DNA of 64,000 nt from Owenia fusiformis (taxonomy: Eukaryota > Annelida > Polychaeta > Sabellida > Oweniidae), in contig CAIIXF020000002.1 of assembly GCA_903813345.2 (NCBI GenBank), positions 32,174,926 through 32,238,925 on the forward strand, read 5' to 3'. The notes beneath the pieces were generated by a model that ran no database searches, was not told where the DNA came from, and worked only from the letters and a program-made list of their open reading frames with translations. Shown piece after piece: positions 12,788-24,370 of this stretch. The stretch's first letter is position 1; every line of letters starts with the position of its first letter. The position numbers were made by a program, and so were the translations under genes.

Positions 12788-12817
12788 ATTATTTATGAAT
12801 CATGATTCATAAATAAT
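12788..12817. repeat. Perfect 30-bp palindrome
   Basis: Bases 12788-12817 equal their own reverse complement: ATTATTTATGAATCA followed by its exact complement. The sequence is AT-rich with no spacer. Confidence 0.85.
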
Positions 12818-15546
12818 CTAAGTTTGTATTAAAAATAGACTTACTTATCCACTTAAAACATGTATAAAATGTCTAATTTAGAAATAGTCAGGCTTGTAGC
12901 TGTGCATTTTAGCAGTGTCAATAAAATTGATGAAGATAGCATTATAATGAAAGGTAAACCTCAAATTGAAACAATGAAGAGGAAACCGCAAAATATGTGA
13001 AACCCCTAAAAACATTTTAAATTTCACACTTCAGTCCTTGGAATTCTTAGATATAATTGGTACCGAAATGTAATATTTCATATATTCTGGAAAAACTCCA
13101 GACTGTAAAAAGTTTACATACTTTTCCATATTCCAAAATACTCAGTTGATTGAGTATGTTAAATAGTACAACGTAAAGAATGTGGATTCTTCAAACTTAT
13201 CACAAAGATATATTACATTTTCAGAACTAGGGTATTACTCAGGTGTGTGATGCTTTGATGAGGTGACTATTAAACAGTTCTTTAATGAGAGAAAGCTTTT
13301 AAGGGGAACACTCTAGTCAATGTAGAAAGAATGTTATATCCTAGAAAATATATTTTTTGTGACAGTCTTGTATTTCTAATTTAAATGATCAGCAGATATG
13401 AAAGTCAGTCTAGCTAGAGCTGAATTTAGAATTTCTTGATTGAGATTAGAATTCATTAGGAAATTCATAATGTCTCTTATGAGAAAATTATGATTTATTT
13501 GAGAATTTAATGATTTTCCTTGGAGAATTATGAGGTCCATGGGAAATATAACTTGTTAGAGAGAATCAAATAAGTATTGACTTTATTGTTTTCCAAAAAG
13601 GAGGACAAAAACTAAAATCTAAAACAATTTCAAATTGAACTTTTTATGGCAAAATAATTTTAGGTTTGCTAAATTCAAATATAAATCTTTCAAGATCAAC
13701 ATTTTCATGACGAAACTGTGCTGAAATAAGAAATCTAACACATTCTTTAATCATTGTTGATAATCACTTAAAGCTGCACGCAATTAGATCTTTTAAAGTG
13801 TCGCAACTAATTGATCTAGAATCACTCCCCTCCAGGAACTACGAGAAATGCGGATACAACTAGATTGTTTTCCAAGAGGCTAATTTGTCTTAGAAGACAG
13901 AGTCAGAAGTCATATCTTCGTTTTGCAGCGAAATCATTACTTTCGTATTATTTCGCCATTGCGACGCGTAAATTATATATTAACAATGATTGATGTTCCA
14001 CGGAGGATGTTTTCCTGTAAGATGATTGGTTGAGGGGTATTAGTTATCTTTATTTTACGATCCCAGATTGTCTTGGGAGACCTGGTTAATTAGCTTTGTA
14101 AATGGTGCTGTATACACAACCTGATTCACAGTAAAGACTTTCTGTCAACACCCCTCCCTCCTCCCCCCTTTATGGTGAAATGCATCAAAAGTATCCCCTA
14201 AAATACGATAGGTCAACACAAAGATATACCAAAGATATGAATTTCCCCATAATTTTTTCATTCACAGATTTTTCAAATATAATTTGGTTTCTGATTGACC
14301 AAACATTGAAATTGATGGGGAGTTTGTTTGAATGAAATATAATCTTGAAACATCTAAATTCTAGAAACAGTACCATTAATCCATTATTTTTCATAATTAC
14401 TTTGCATGTACTTTATTTAAATACAATGCATATTTCTACAACTCTTTTACTTGAGAATTTGATTCCTAAAAAACATAATTATTTTTAATTCCGTATTTTG
14501 GTGAGATAATTTAGCTACCATGACATACATTAACATGTTGAATTCATTGCCCTTTATCTGACCTTCTATTTAATACATAAAAATCCAGCTTATGTCCATA
14601 ATAAGAATTTATGTGTGTTAGCAAATTGTACCTGATTGGTTATCATACTAAGGGAAGATAACACTGCGGATTTGGCACTTGCAAGAATCAAAAGCCCTCA
14701 TGCTTTTGTCTCTTGCAGAAAATTAGATCGAAAAATTGTTGCTTTGAATCATAGAATTAGTGTATTTTCTCATACTGTAAATGCATATTTGATTTCTCTG
14801 GATCTTTTAAGAATATTACGCGTTTATCCGTAAATTATTATGACTTGTTTAGTTTTTGAATATTGCAATATTTTTAGAAATATTGAAAGTAAAATAGAGT
14901 ATTTTGTGAGAGAAATCTCAGGGCAATATATTAATTAGCACCCAAACAATCAATTTTCATTACATTAAGACATCAAAGTCATTCGTATTGAGAGAAAAGA
15001 GCCTTTGGAAATGGAAAGCTCAAATAATGGCTCGTTTATATGCAGCGAGCTTTTCTGTGTATTTTGATAGGAACTTTATAGTTTCCTATTGTTAAGCATG
15101 TGTCATAACTCGGATATTACAATTTATCATGTTAACATATTTGAATATTGTGAAAGTATTCTGTAAAAATGAATTAAACATTGGTTTAAATGTAAGAGAA
15201 TGTCAGTTTTCAGAAATGGTTGAATCGGAGAACATTTGGGAAAGTTGATCCTATGTTAAATCATGGGCTTTCTTGAAAACCCATAGTTAAATTCACAAAA
15301 CTGGGAACTTGCATATTTTACAATCATCAATTTTACATTAATGAAAGAGATTTCTTAATTTGCAGTACATGTGTGCAAATCACAATTCTTCAATTCAACA
15401 AGGCTTTAACTTGCAAAATATCAGCACTTGCCATTTGTTACAGACACCGATCACCAAACACCAACCACAAATAGAGACTATAACAATATGTCACCATCAA
15501 CTTTACTTTTTCATTTCTGTGTTAATCATGGAAAACCATATTAAAC

Positions 15547-15670
15547 AAAATCTTTGTAATAATTTTTAAAGATTTACAGTAATATGGAATCCTATCAACA
15601 AAAATAAAAAATCAACAAAAATCTGAGTAATAATTATTAAAGGTTTACAGTAATGGAATCTTATCAATCC
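15547..15670. repeat. Two-copy direct repeat (~75-bp period)
   Basis: The phrase CTTTGTAATAATTTTTAAAG then ATTTACAGTAAT(AT)GGAATC then TATCAA occurs at ~15550 and again, slightly diverged, at ~15626. Confidence 0.55.
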
Positions 15671-16039
15671 TTGGCACTCTAAGAAACAATATTGAACCAA
15701 TTGATAACGATTTAGCTAAAATCTGGCCATATTTCAGATAACTATTCATGCATAAAATTGCCCGTTATTTTTTATGGGTTTAATAACAGTTACCGGAAGG
15801 TGATTTACAAAAATAAGAAAATCATTTTTTATATCCTGTTTGTAACAGCAGTGAATGACAATTTTGGAACATTGTACAGTTGATCGAAATATGCAATTAA
15901 CCCTATTTAGGGAATTAACAGTAATGAATAAATTAGGAATTATCAATAAAATAAATAAATTGGTATCTATTTATCAATTTTAATAAGTTTAAATCAATCT
16001 GAAATTTGCTGTATATATGGTATATTCCAAACAATATAC

Positions 16040-16083
16040 CTGTTTGTTTGTTTGTTTGTTTGTTTGTTTGTTTGTTTGTTTGT
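16040..16083. repeat. (TTTG)n microsatellite
   Basis: About eleven uninterrupted copies of the tetranucleotide TTTG. Confidence 0.95.
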
Positions 16084-17133
16084 AGAAACAAAGTGAGGTT
16101 AAATGATTTAGTCAAAAGATGCAATAGAGTATTTTTTAGATCAGATGGTTAAGATATCTTTATATCAAATTCTTATAAGGCTCCATTTCCCAAAGACACC
16201 AAGCAAGACACAACACCACAGACATGTCTCTTTACCCATTTGTCAAACTAAACTTCCAGAAATAAAATTAGTGTAAATAGAAAATCAAAGGAATTAGAAG
16301 GGATAGACTTGTGTAACATACTGGAAGTAAACTTTTTAAAATCATGCAATAACATGTATTTTCCTTACAATTTTATATTCTACAAAAGGGTAATTTATAA
16401 TTTTTTCTAGATAATAAAACCAAAATAAATAAAGGTATTGGTCTTAATAAATAATCTATGGCATAAAAATGAAAAGCAAAATAAAAAAATTACAAATTGT
16501 GACAATTTCTTTGAAACTACTCTCAACTAGTCTCTTCCCGATTTATCCCCTATACGTTCTTAAAAGGATTCAAGAAAGTGAAATACCAAATCTTCATATC
16601 ACTACAGTTCCAGATCAGACTAAACACTAATTGTACAAATACAACCCTTCTCCATTCTGTCTCAATGATCATTATTATCCGATAGTAGCATCCTCCAGGC
16701 AGTAATCACTCATATTTCAGAAAAAATCTCTCGCAAATTTTTCCTCTTTTTTCAGTCATGAGAAATGTGGAAAAACATATTCGGTCAAATAATGCAATTC
16801 AGAAAACTGATGTTCAAGATCCTAAATTGGGGCTTGTCTAAATTAAAACTTGGATATATTCTCTAAATTGTATTTTTAAATAACTGTAGGTGTCGGAACA
16901 TGTGTGGAGTATTTATGATAAGAGAATACAGTTCTTTGATGCCACCTCTGGGCAGCATAGCTAATATTTCAAGAATATCATAATTTGTAAGTGATAATCC
17001 TACAAGCAATTTAAGTCACATTAGGCCAATATATTTAATACAATTTTTAATGTTTCACAATTCAAGAAAATTAAAGTGAGAATTAAATAAAATACAAACT
17101 TATGGCTAATGTTAATTGTTAAAACTATGGTAG

Positions 17134-19207
17134 TATTGTTTACCATCTAATATTATCAAAAATTGTAAAGCTCTATCATTGGATTTTACTGCACTTTTTA
17201 ATTTTATTTTTGATAAAGGAGATTACCCCGAAGAATGGAGTATCGGTATGCTCTCCACTCTTTACAAACAAGGATCACGTTTCAATCCAGATAATTACAG
17301 AGGAATTAATGTACTTGCTTGTTTAGGAAATGTTTTTGATACAATCATTCAAACATGATTAGTGTTCAATGCAGAAATGCTCAATATTCAAGACCCGTTA
17401 CAAGGTGCTTACAAATCTGGTCACCGTACAACAGATAATTTGTTCATTTTAAATACTATTATTTCACATTTTAAGAGGCAGAAAAAGCCTCTATATTGTA
17501 TAATGGTAGATTTTAGGAAAGCGTTTGATTATGTCAACAGGACAGCACTTCTTTATAAATTATGTAAATCAGGGATACATCCAAGTTCAAAAATGTTTAA
17601 AATTATTGATAGCATGTATAAAAAATCGAAATCATGTCTCAAACTTAAAGATGGCATTACTCCAATGTACAATACTGGAATTGGAGTTATGCAGGGCTCT
17701 GTTCTCAGTACATATCTTTTCAACCATTTTTTAGATGACTTGAAAGATTTTCTTCCCTCAGAACATGGTATCGAGTTTGAAGGTGTTTCTTTAAACCATC
17801 TACTTTGGGCTGATGACTTAGTATTAATGGCTAGCTCTAAATCTGGGGCGCAATCTATGCTAGACTCTCTCTTTGATTTTTGCAGAAACTATCATCTTGT
17901 TGTCAACACAGTTAAAACAAAGGCTATTATTTTTAACTCTAAATCAGATGAAACTTTTAAATTCAATGATGAAGTGATTGCATGTGTAGAAGACTACAAA
18001 TACCTCGGGTGTATCTTCAACAGTAAAAATAATTTTGATAAACAAATATGCTATCTTAAAGAACAATCTAGAAAAGCTTTATTCAAAATAAAGCAACAAT
18101 ATCACAAGTTTAATGACATTCCCATATCCGTTGCCTTACATTTATTTGATTCACTTGTCCAACCAATTTTGATGTATGGTTCAGAAATATGGTCAAGTAA
18201 AAAACATATCAAGTCACTTGAAACTATTCACCTGTCCTTTTTAAAAAGCATCCTTGGTGTGAAAACATCAACTGCAACCCTAGCAGTCTATGGAGAGCTG
18301 GGTCGTTTTCCACTTAGTTTGTGCTTTGATATTCATCTTATTAAATATTGGATACGGCTTATACAACATTGTCCAGATAACCTCCTTTATAAAGCATATC
18401 TATATGATTATGAAATATACAGTTTAGGATTTAAAAATACTTGGTCAAGTAAGGTTCATAATATTTTAAAAGATTGTAATCTCCAAAGCACTTGGAATGA
18501 ACAAGTTGTTGAGGATGACTATGTATTTAAAAAGAACCTAACTAAAATATTGTACCAAAATTATAAGGAGAAATGGAAGTGTGATTTACAATTATACCCA
18601 GTTTTAAGAACATACATTAAATTCAAAACAACTTTTGAAAGAGAACAATATTTAAGCCTTCAAAACAAAAATCACAGGAAATCAATTTCACAACTGAGAT
18701 TAAGTTCACATAAATTACAAATAGAACTGGGTAGACATGTAAAACCACGGCCAAAACCTGAATATGAAAGATTATGTAACTTTTGTGGGGAAATAGAAAA
18801 TGAGGTTCATTTCATGATTAAATGCCATTTACATAGAGAAAATAGAAAAATATTGTTTGACAACATCACTAGCAAAATTAATGTTGATCAACATGATCCT
18901 GAAAATACATTCATTATGTTAATATCTTCAAAAGATAAATATGTGCAAAAGCAAGTTGGAAGTTTTATTACAAAATCATTCAAAAACTTAAACTTGCCTG
19001 GAGATTAACATTTTGGATGCATCACACCTAAAGTATATTATAACATATATGTAAATAACAAGTTTTTTGTATAAATTGTATATATTAGTGTAGTGTAGTG
19101 TAGTTTTGTGAAATTTCATTTTGTAATGACTAATATGTCAGGTCATGACATCTAAAGAGTCAATAAAAGATATATATATTGTATTGTATTGTATTGTATT
19201 GTATTGT
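17134..19207 (+). mobile_element. 5'-truncated LINE (non-LTR retrotransposon)
   Basis: The element contains most of a LINE reverse transcriptase followed by a ~190-bp 3' untranslated region and a (TATTG)n tail (about 19178-19207), typical of LINEs that end in a microsatellite. Frame-consistent RT-like sequence starts near 17134, just after a stop at 17131, so the 5' end is missing. The region before the long open frame still reads DNYRGINVLACLGNVFD, a conserved RT block, and then meets a TGA at 17356-17358 where an arginine codon is usual. The copy is therefore dead, though little decayed. It lies opposite in orientation to the THSD1-like gene. Confidence 0.9.
17362..19008 (+). CDS. LINE reverse transcriptase, C-terminal part (pseudogene)
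   Basis: A 548-codon frame covering the RT palm and C-terminal region. Visible blocks: QGAYKSGHRTTDN (residues 13-25); DFRKAFDYV (50-58, catalytic aspartate); QGSVLSTYLFN (about 111-121); the catalytic WADDLVLMA with the DD pair at 151-152; VNTVKTKAIIF soon after; and near the C-terminus a CNFCG...HFMIKC zinc-knuckle-like motif. The first codon is GTG, so this is an open stretch rather than a true start. The real frame runs in from about 17134 through a TGA at 17356. No endonuclease domain is present. The 69-codon frame at 17525 is a shadow. Confidence 0.9.
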   Translation: MFNAEMLNIQDPLQGAYKSGHRTTDNLFILNTIISHFKRQKKPLYCIMVDFRKAFDYVNRTALLYKLCKSGIHPSSKMFKIIDSMYKKSKSCLKLKDGITPMYNTGIGVMQGSVLSTYLFNHFLDDLKDFLPSEHGIEFEGVSLNHLLWADDLVLMASSKSGAQSMLDSLFDFCRNYHLVVNTVKTKAIIFNSKSDETFKFNDEVIACVEDYKYLGCIFNSKNNFDKQICYLKEQSRKALFKIKQQYHKFNDIPISVALHLFDSLVQPILMYGSEIWSSKKHIKSLETIHLSFLKSILGVKTSTATLAVYGELGRFPLSLCFDIHLIKYWIRLIQHCPDNLLYKAYLYDYEIYSLGFKNTWSSKVHNILKDCNLQSTWNEQVVEDDYVFKKNLTKILYQNYKEKWKCDLQLYPVLRTYIKFKTTFEREQYLSLQNKNHRKSISQLRLSSHKLQIELGRHVKPRPKPEYERLCNFCGEIENEVHFMIKCHLHRENRKILFDNITSKINVDQHDPENTFIMLISSKDKYVQKQVGSFITKSFKNLNLPGD

Positions 19208-19570
19208 AGCATATCATATCACATTGTCAACCTAAATATCTACTAGTATATGAAACAATAAACGAAGAAAAATTAAATTAAAAATGGCACCATTCAGTGG
19301 GCTCCCATGGTAATTATTTATTTTTTATACTTAATTCACAGTCAAAAAGGACAATTTCTCCAAAAAGGGGCAATAATAGGAGTTGGGATCAGAGTTGGAC
19401 AGACGAACAGACAGGGGGGCAAATGGGTGGGTAGGTGGATGGATGGATGGATGGATAGATAGATGGGTAAATGGATGGATGGGTGGATGGATATGTGTGA
19501 TTATGTTGGTAAAGGTGAACAATCATCAAACTCATATTCAAATGTAGCCAGTAAGTAACTCATATTCATA
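19208..19570. repeat. Short spacer with (GGAT)n microsatellite
   Basis: The interval between the LINE tail and the 18-bp array. It contains a degenerate GGAT/GGTG run at about 19425-19492. Open frames across it reflect the repeat. Confidence 0.7.
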
Positions 19571-20846
19571 ATTATTGGCTGCTTATAAACAAAAGGTGAT
19601 TCAAAAAACAAAGGGTAACTCAAAGACAACAGGTGACTCATAACTTAGATTAAGATAAGATTATTAGGTAAGATTAACTTAGATTATATTAACTCATAAA
19701 TAACATGTAACTCATAAACAATAGGTAACTCATAAACAATAGGTACTTCATAAACAAAAGGTAACTCATAAATAGGTGACTCATAAACAATAGGTGACTC
19801 ATAACTTAGATTATATTAACTCATAAACAACATGTAACTCATAAACAATAGGTAACTCATAAATAGGTGACTCATAAACAATAGGTAACTCATACACATT
19901 AGGTAACTCATAAACATTAGGTAACTCATAAACAATAGGTACTTCATAAACAAAAGGTAACTCATAAATAGGTGATTCATAAACAATAGGTAACTCATAA
20001 ACATTAGGTAACTCATAAACAATAGGTGACTCATAAACATTAGGTAACTCATAAACAATAGGTGACTCATAAACAATAGGTAATTCATAAACATTAGGTG
20101 ACTCATAAACATTAGGTAACTCATAAACAATAGGTACTTCATAAACAAAAGGTAACTCATAAATAGGTGACTCATAAACAATAGGTAACTCATAAACATT
20201 AGGTAACTCATAAACAATAGGTGACTCATAAACATTAGGTAACTCATAAACAATAGGTGACTCATAAACATTAGGTAACTCATAAACAATAGGTGACTCA
20301 TAAACATTAGGTAACTCATAAACAATAGGTACTTCATAAACAAAAGGTAACTCATAAATAGGTGACTCATAAACAATAGGTAACTCATAAACAATAGGTG
20401 ACTCATAAACATTAGGTAACTCATAAACAATAGGTGACTCATAAACATTAGGTAACTCATAAACAATAGGTGACTTATAAACAATAGGTAACTCATAAAC
20501 AATAGGTACTTCATAAACAAAAAGTAACTCATAAATAGGTAACTCATAAACAATAGGTAACTCATAAATATTAGGTAACTCATAAACAATAGGTGACTCA
20601 TAAACATTGGGTAACTCATAAACAATAGGTGACTCATAAACATTAGGTAACTCATGAACAATAGGTAACTCATAAACAATAGGTACTTCATAAACAAAAG
20701 GTAACTCATAAATAGGTGACTCATAAACAATAGGTAACTCATAAACATTAGGTAACTCATGAACAATAGGTGACTCATAAACATTAGGTAACTCATGAAC
20801 AATAGGTGTCTCATAAACAATATTTGACTCATGTAAACAATAGGTA
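19570..20846. repeat. 18-bp tandem array with ~180-196 bp higher-order period
   Basis: About sixty copies of GGTAACTCATAAACAATA and variants. Positions 4-10 alternate between TAACTCA and TGACTCA. A distinctive variant pair (GGTACTTCATAAACAAAA then GGTAACTCATAAATA) recurs at about 19742, 19938, 20132, 20328, 20505 and 20682, giving a higher-order repeat of 177-196 bp (about ten monomers). Because 18 is a multiple of three and the unit lacks stops, it is open in two minus frames (355 codons, and a C-terminal extension of the neighbouring exon frame). These are not taken as protein. It lies in the intron just after the donor of the THSD1-like exon. Confidence 0.9.
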
Positions 20847-20852
20847 ACTGAC

Positions 20853-22723
20853 CTGAGTTTGCAGTGGTTGGACGGCAAATGGTTGCTAGTCTATTTATGG
20901 CCTTACTGGATGCGACACTGATATACGAAAAACAATATCCGGGAACCAACTGATGTATTAGTAGACAACTAAACTTCACCGTACTTCTGTCCTTAAGCGC
21001 ACTCATCTCTGTGATATAATCCTCACTCGTTGGAATTGCCCGAGGACTATCAAGGGGCCGGGAAAGCTTATAAATTCTGATTTTATCATAGTTGCCAGCA
21101 CATTTGGGTTGAGTGTAATGTATCACTAAATCTGATTTACAAGGCGTTAGGACTTCTCTTGTGAGGTTGAGAGAATATTCTTCACTCCATTTTACAAACA
21201 TTTGGTTACTCCATGCGATGACGGTATTTTCATCATGATTTGACTTCAAGGCTACTTTGTATATCCCTGCCTGATCGAATATAAAACATGGAATAGATTG
21301 TAACTTTCCATTTGTGTCCCCATATATGTCTTTAATCATAGTAGTATATACTGTCACATATGAGCGATCTCTCGTTGAAAAATAATTTGTGTCATTCATC
21401 CCATAATAGACTACATTAGCCGTATACACACTGTCAGGTTTTTTGGATGAACATTTTGCCCCGTTGGACAGATAGTTTATATTCACCGCTGCTGTCAGGG
21501 CAGTAGAAACTTTCGGCAAACTTATGGTAAAATACGGCCATTTGACGACCATGATATCTGATGATGTCACAATACTCCCACCAATTTTGTCATATAAATG
21601 GAACACGTACTGACCTGCATGGTCAACGAGCCCACAATCAATCGTTAATTCTCCTTTTAATTTTGATACATCTAAATCCTTGCTGATTATGATTGAATCA
21701 TTTTGAGTGGTCTCAACTAGCTGTATAAAAGGCATTTCTAAGGGGGCGTCCAGACTATATTGAAGCGTAACGTCACCAGTTAATGCTATGTACCGACTTG
21801 GGGCTGTTATGTTATGGGACATAACCAGAATAGCTGAAAATACATAAAATTATACCATAAACACTACTTTTTTCATAGGAAATATCCTCAGGGCATGTGA
21901 CGTTTTCCTCATTCATTATCATATTCTCCCTCAGAATAAAATCCATATTCTTTACCTCTCACTAAATACCTTCTACATACAGTAAAACCTGTATATCTGA
22001 ACAGCTATCTAATCTAAACTCCTCTCAAGGACTTTTTCATTCCCATTTTAAATGTGCCACAGATTAGCATTGTTAAAACACCTAGAAATGTGAACACCAC
22101 TCAACCAAAAACAATTAGCCAGTCCCAGAGATGGTCTGATTTGATGGGTTTCACTGTAGTGTAATGTTGCAAAATGAGTATAATGTAATCAGAATTCAAT
22201 TGTTGATTATGTAGGATTAATGAATGAATGAATAAACTACTTGGTATTATAATATAAGGTAAATAAAAATAAATATATGGAATTTTATATTAATGTTGTA
22301 TTAAAATATTCTTTTCGAAGATAAAATAGTTTCTGCCACATAAAAACGACGTAATGTATCTATTTCAAATAAATTATTCAAATATATTACTTGAAAACAG
22401 GATCTTAGTTAAAACTGACTCATAACAACATCTTCATGATAATATCCTTCAATATTGATATTTAAAAATCAAAATCATCATATCATTTTAACAAAATTGA
22501 CCAACAACATTTAGATTAGAAAACAAACAGTATTATTTTCTGTTTTAAATCATATTAAGTTGATTCACAAATGTAACAGACCCTACTCTTAAACAATCGA
22601 TTTTTATTGCAATATCAGAAAAACTAATTTAAAACATTTTTACTATTTTCCCTTAGATAAATTACTTTTTTTCTTACCGTTAAATAAAAATATAACAAAA
22701 AATATCCACTTTTTTAAAATCAT
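20853..22723 (-). CDS. THSD1: THSD1-like ectodomain protein, first two coding exons (partial)
   Basis: Exon 1, 22723-22678, encodes a signal peptide (MILKKWIFFVIFLFN) and ends at donor GTAAGA in phase 1. Exon 2, 21833-20853, begins after TTTTCAG and ends at CAG/GTCAGT. Together they give about 342 residues. Exon 2 has eight cysteines whose order and spacing, with landmarks such as HAGQYVF, VVKWPYF and GYCFSY, resemble the vertebrate THSD1 ectodomain, an endothelial/adhesion membrane protein. That match is from memory of the family and is an inference. The thrombospondin type-1 and transmembrane exons were not found and should lie further left. Open-frame extension past 20853 through the 18-bp array is spurious. 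The gene is divergent from SUPT7L. Confidence 0.6.
21834..22677 (-). other. Intron 1 of the THSD1-like gene
   Basis: Bounded by donor GTAAGA (22677-22672 on the minus strand) and acceptor TTTTCAG (ending 21834). AT-rich, with no repeat or gene recognised. Confidence 0.6.
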
Positions 22724-24370
22724 GTTATTGAGAAATATTTTCCAAACTCAAGTATAAAACTAAGTTCATAAAATCCTCCATTTCATCTCTCTATATTCTG
22801 TAATCCCAAAACACTTTTGTGCAAAATAAAGATAAACTTTAAATGTTTCCTTCATTTCAGTTTATAAAGTAATTACACCATCACACTTTGTTTTTTCTAA
22901 CTTCATCATATAATCTTGTAGAATTTATAGATTTTTGTGGAGTTTATCCAATTTAAGTATCCTTGCATCGGTTTCTATCCTCCTGGCTTATTATCCAGAA
23001 CATCAGAAAGAAATTGGACCATTGCATTACTTATTAATGCTCTCTTGCCATGCATTCCAAATTATATTATGCATAGCATTAGCCAGATACAGTTAAACTG
23101 GTCTAACATGAACATTTTTATATAATATCTTTATCCCTGTAATTATCCCTGTACTAATATATAAATGCACATGTACTAATACTACAAGTATTAATTACAA
23201 GTACAGTTAAACAACAATACATGTACAGTTAAACCCTTAAAACATTCTGTTATATAATATCTCACTTTTTATCCCTTTTAATGCACATGTACTAGCTATA
23301 TACATGCAACGATACTTTTGAATCAGAAAGTAAAAATACCTGTATTGCCATAAATGAATCATTTATGACATGTTTTGATAAATCAAGCTCCTTCATTTGT
23401 GTCTTTCTTTTTGATTATTTCAGAAAAAATAATATTTTCCTTTTTGTCAACATTACTTTTTCAAATTCAAATTGAGATAACATATTTTCCATGGGCTAAG
23501 ATGGGCCCAGATTTACTATATTTGCACATAGCCATCTTTTAGATAGATATTTCTCAGGAGATAGCTTTGTGCAAACTAAGTAAGGCCCAGATATTGTAGG
23601 GCCTCACTTCGAGTCCTTAAATTTTCAAAATATTTTCTTTTGACTTGAAATCATGGATATTGTGTAGTTCTCCATTAAACTATAGGTATTTTAGCACCTA
23701 CAGAGAAATGGAGAATTCCCCACTATCCATGCAGTGCTTGAAATGTCCCCCCCCCCCATACCTACCTAGTTCTGTACTGTCTTGGAAACACTTTAGTTAA
23801 GCTACTGTGGTTACCAGGGAATAATTGTGTGCGGTTATCGAAACTTAATAATACACTGCGGATGAAGCAAAATATGGAATAGAAGGATGAAAGATTTAAT
23901 TTTATACTCAGGGTGTTCTTCGGCGCCAAATTCAAAACAATTTCAACCTCTGAATCTGATTAATCGTCCAGTAGGATAAATCAGGGAAATTTGATAAATA
24001 AATGACCAGATATTATACTACCTGTAGCATATACTTACAATGATTGCAGCATACCAGCGTTGTTAATAATTTAGAATTAAAATACAAAAGATGAACCAAA
24101 AGTTCAGCAAGAAACCAATCAGAGCTCTTCAAAATAAGAGGCTTACTAAATTAATTGAAAACTATTTTTCGCAGTGTTTTTCATAGTTTAGGGCTCAACC
24201 ACGGTACAATAGAATATATAAATGGCATAAATCAAAGTGGTAAGTGTGTATTCTTATACAGTGGCCAGGAATGATAGGTTTTTTTACTCCACTTCAACGC
24301 GAAATATACAACTAATTTTATATTCACCTATTATCGCCCACTAAATTGAATTTATAAAATTTTAGGAGAG
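22724..24370. other. Divergent intergenic region between the THSD1-like gene and SUPT7L
   Basis: About 1.65 kb between the two start codons, so it should hold both 5' untranslated regions and promoters. I see no clear TATA box or CpG-rich core. A run of 13 C lies at about 23746-23758. The 62-codon frame at 22937 is unsupported. Confidence 0.45.

Larger units (their letters stand above)
12600..17130. other. No gene seen (AT-rich intergenic or intronic)
   Basis: About 4.5 kb without a supportable gene. If the THSD1-like gene continues to the left, this could be its intron. Local features (palindrome 12788, direct repeat 15547-15670, TTTG microsatellite 16040) are listed separately. Confidence 0.5.

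Noticed and set aside
19570-20846. CRISPR-like regular repeats
   Set aside because: The units are contiguous without unique spacers, and the genome is clearly eukaryotic.
19811-20878. 355-codon minus frame of YELPIVYESP-like repeats, and the C-terminal half of the 668-codon frame
   Set aside because: Both are translations of the 18-bp array, whose length is a multiple of three and lacks stops. A good splice donor at 20852 ends the real exon before the array.
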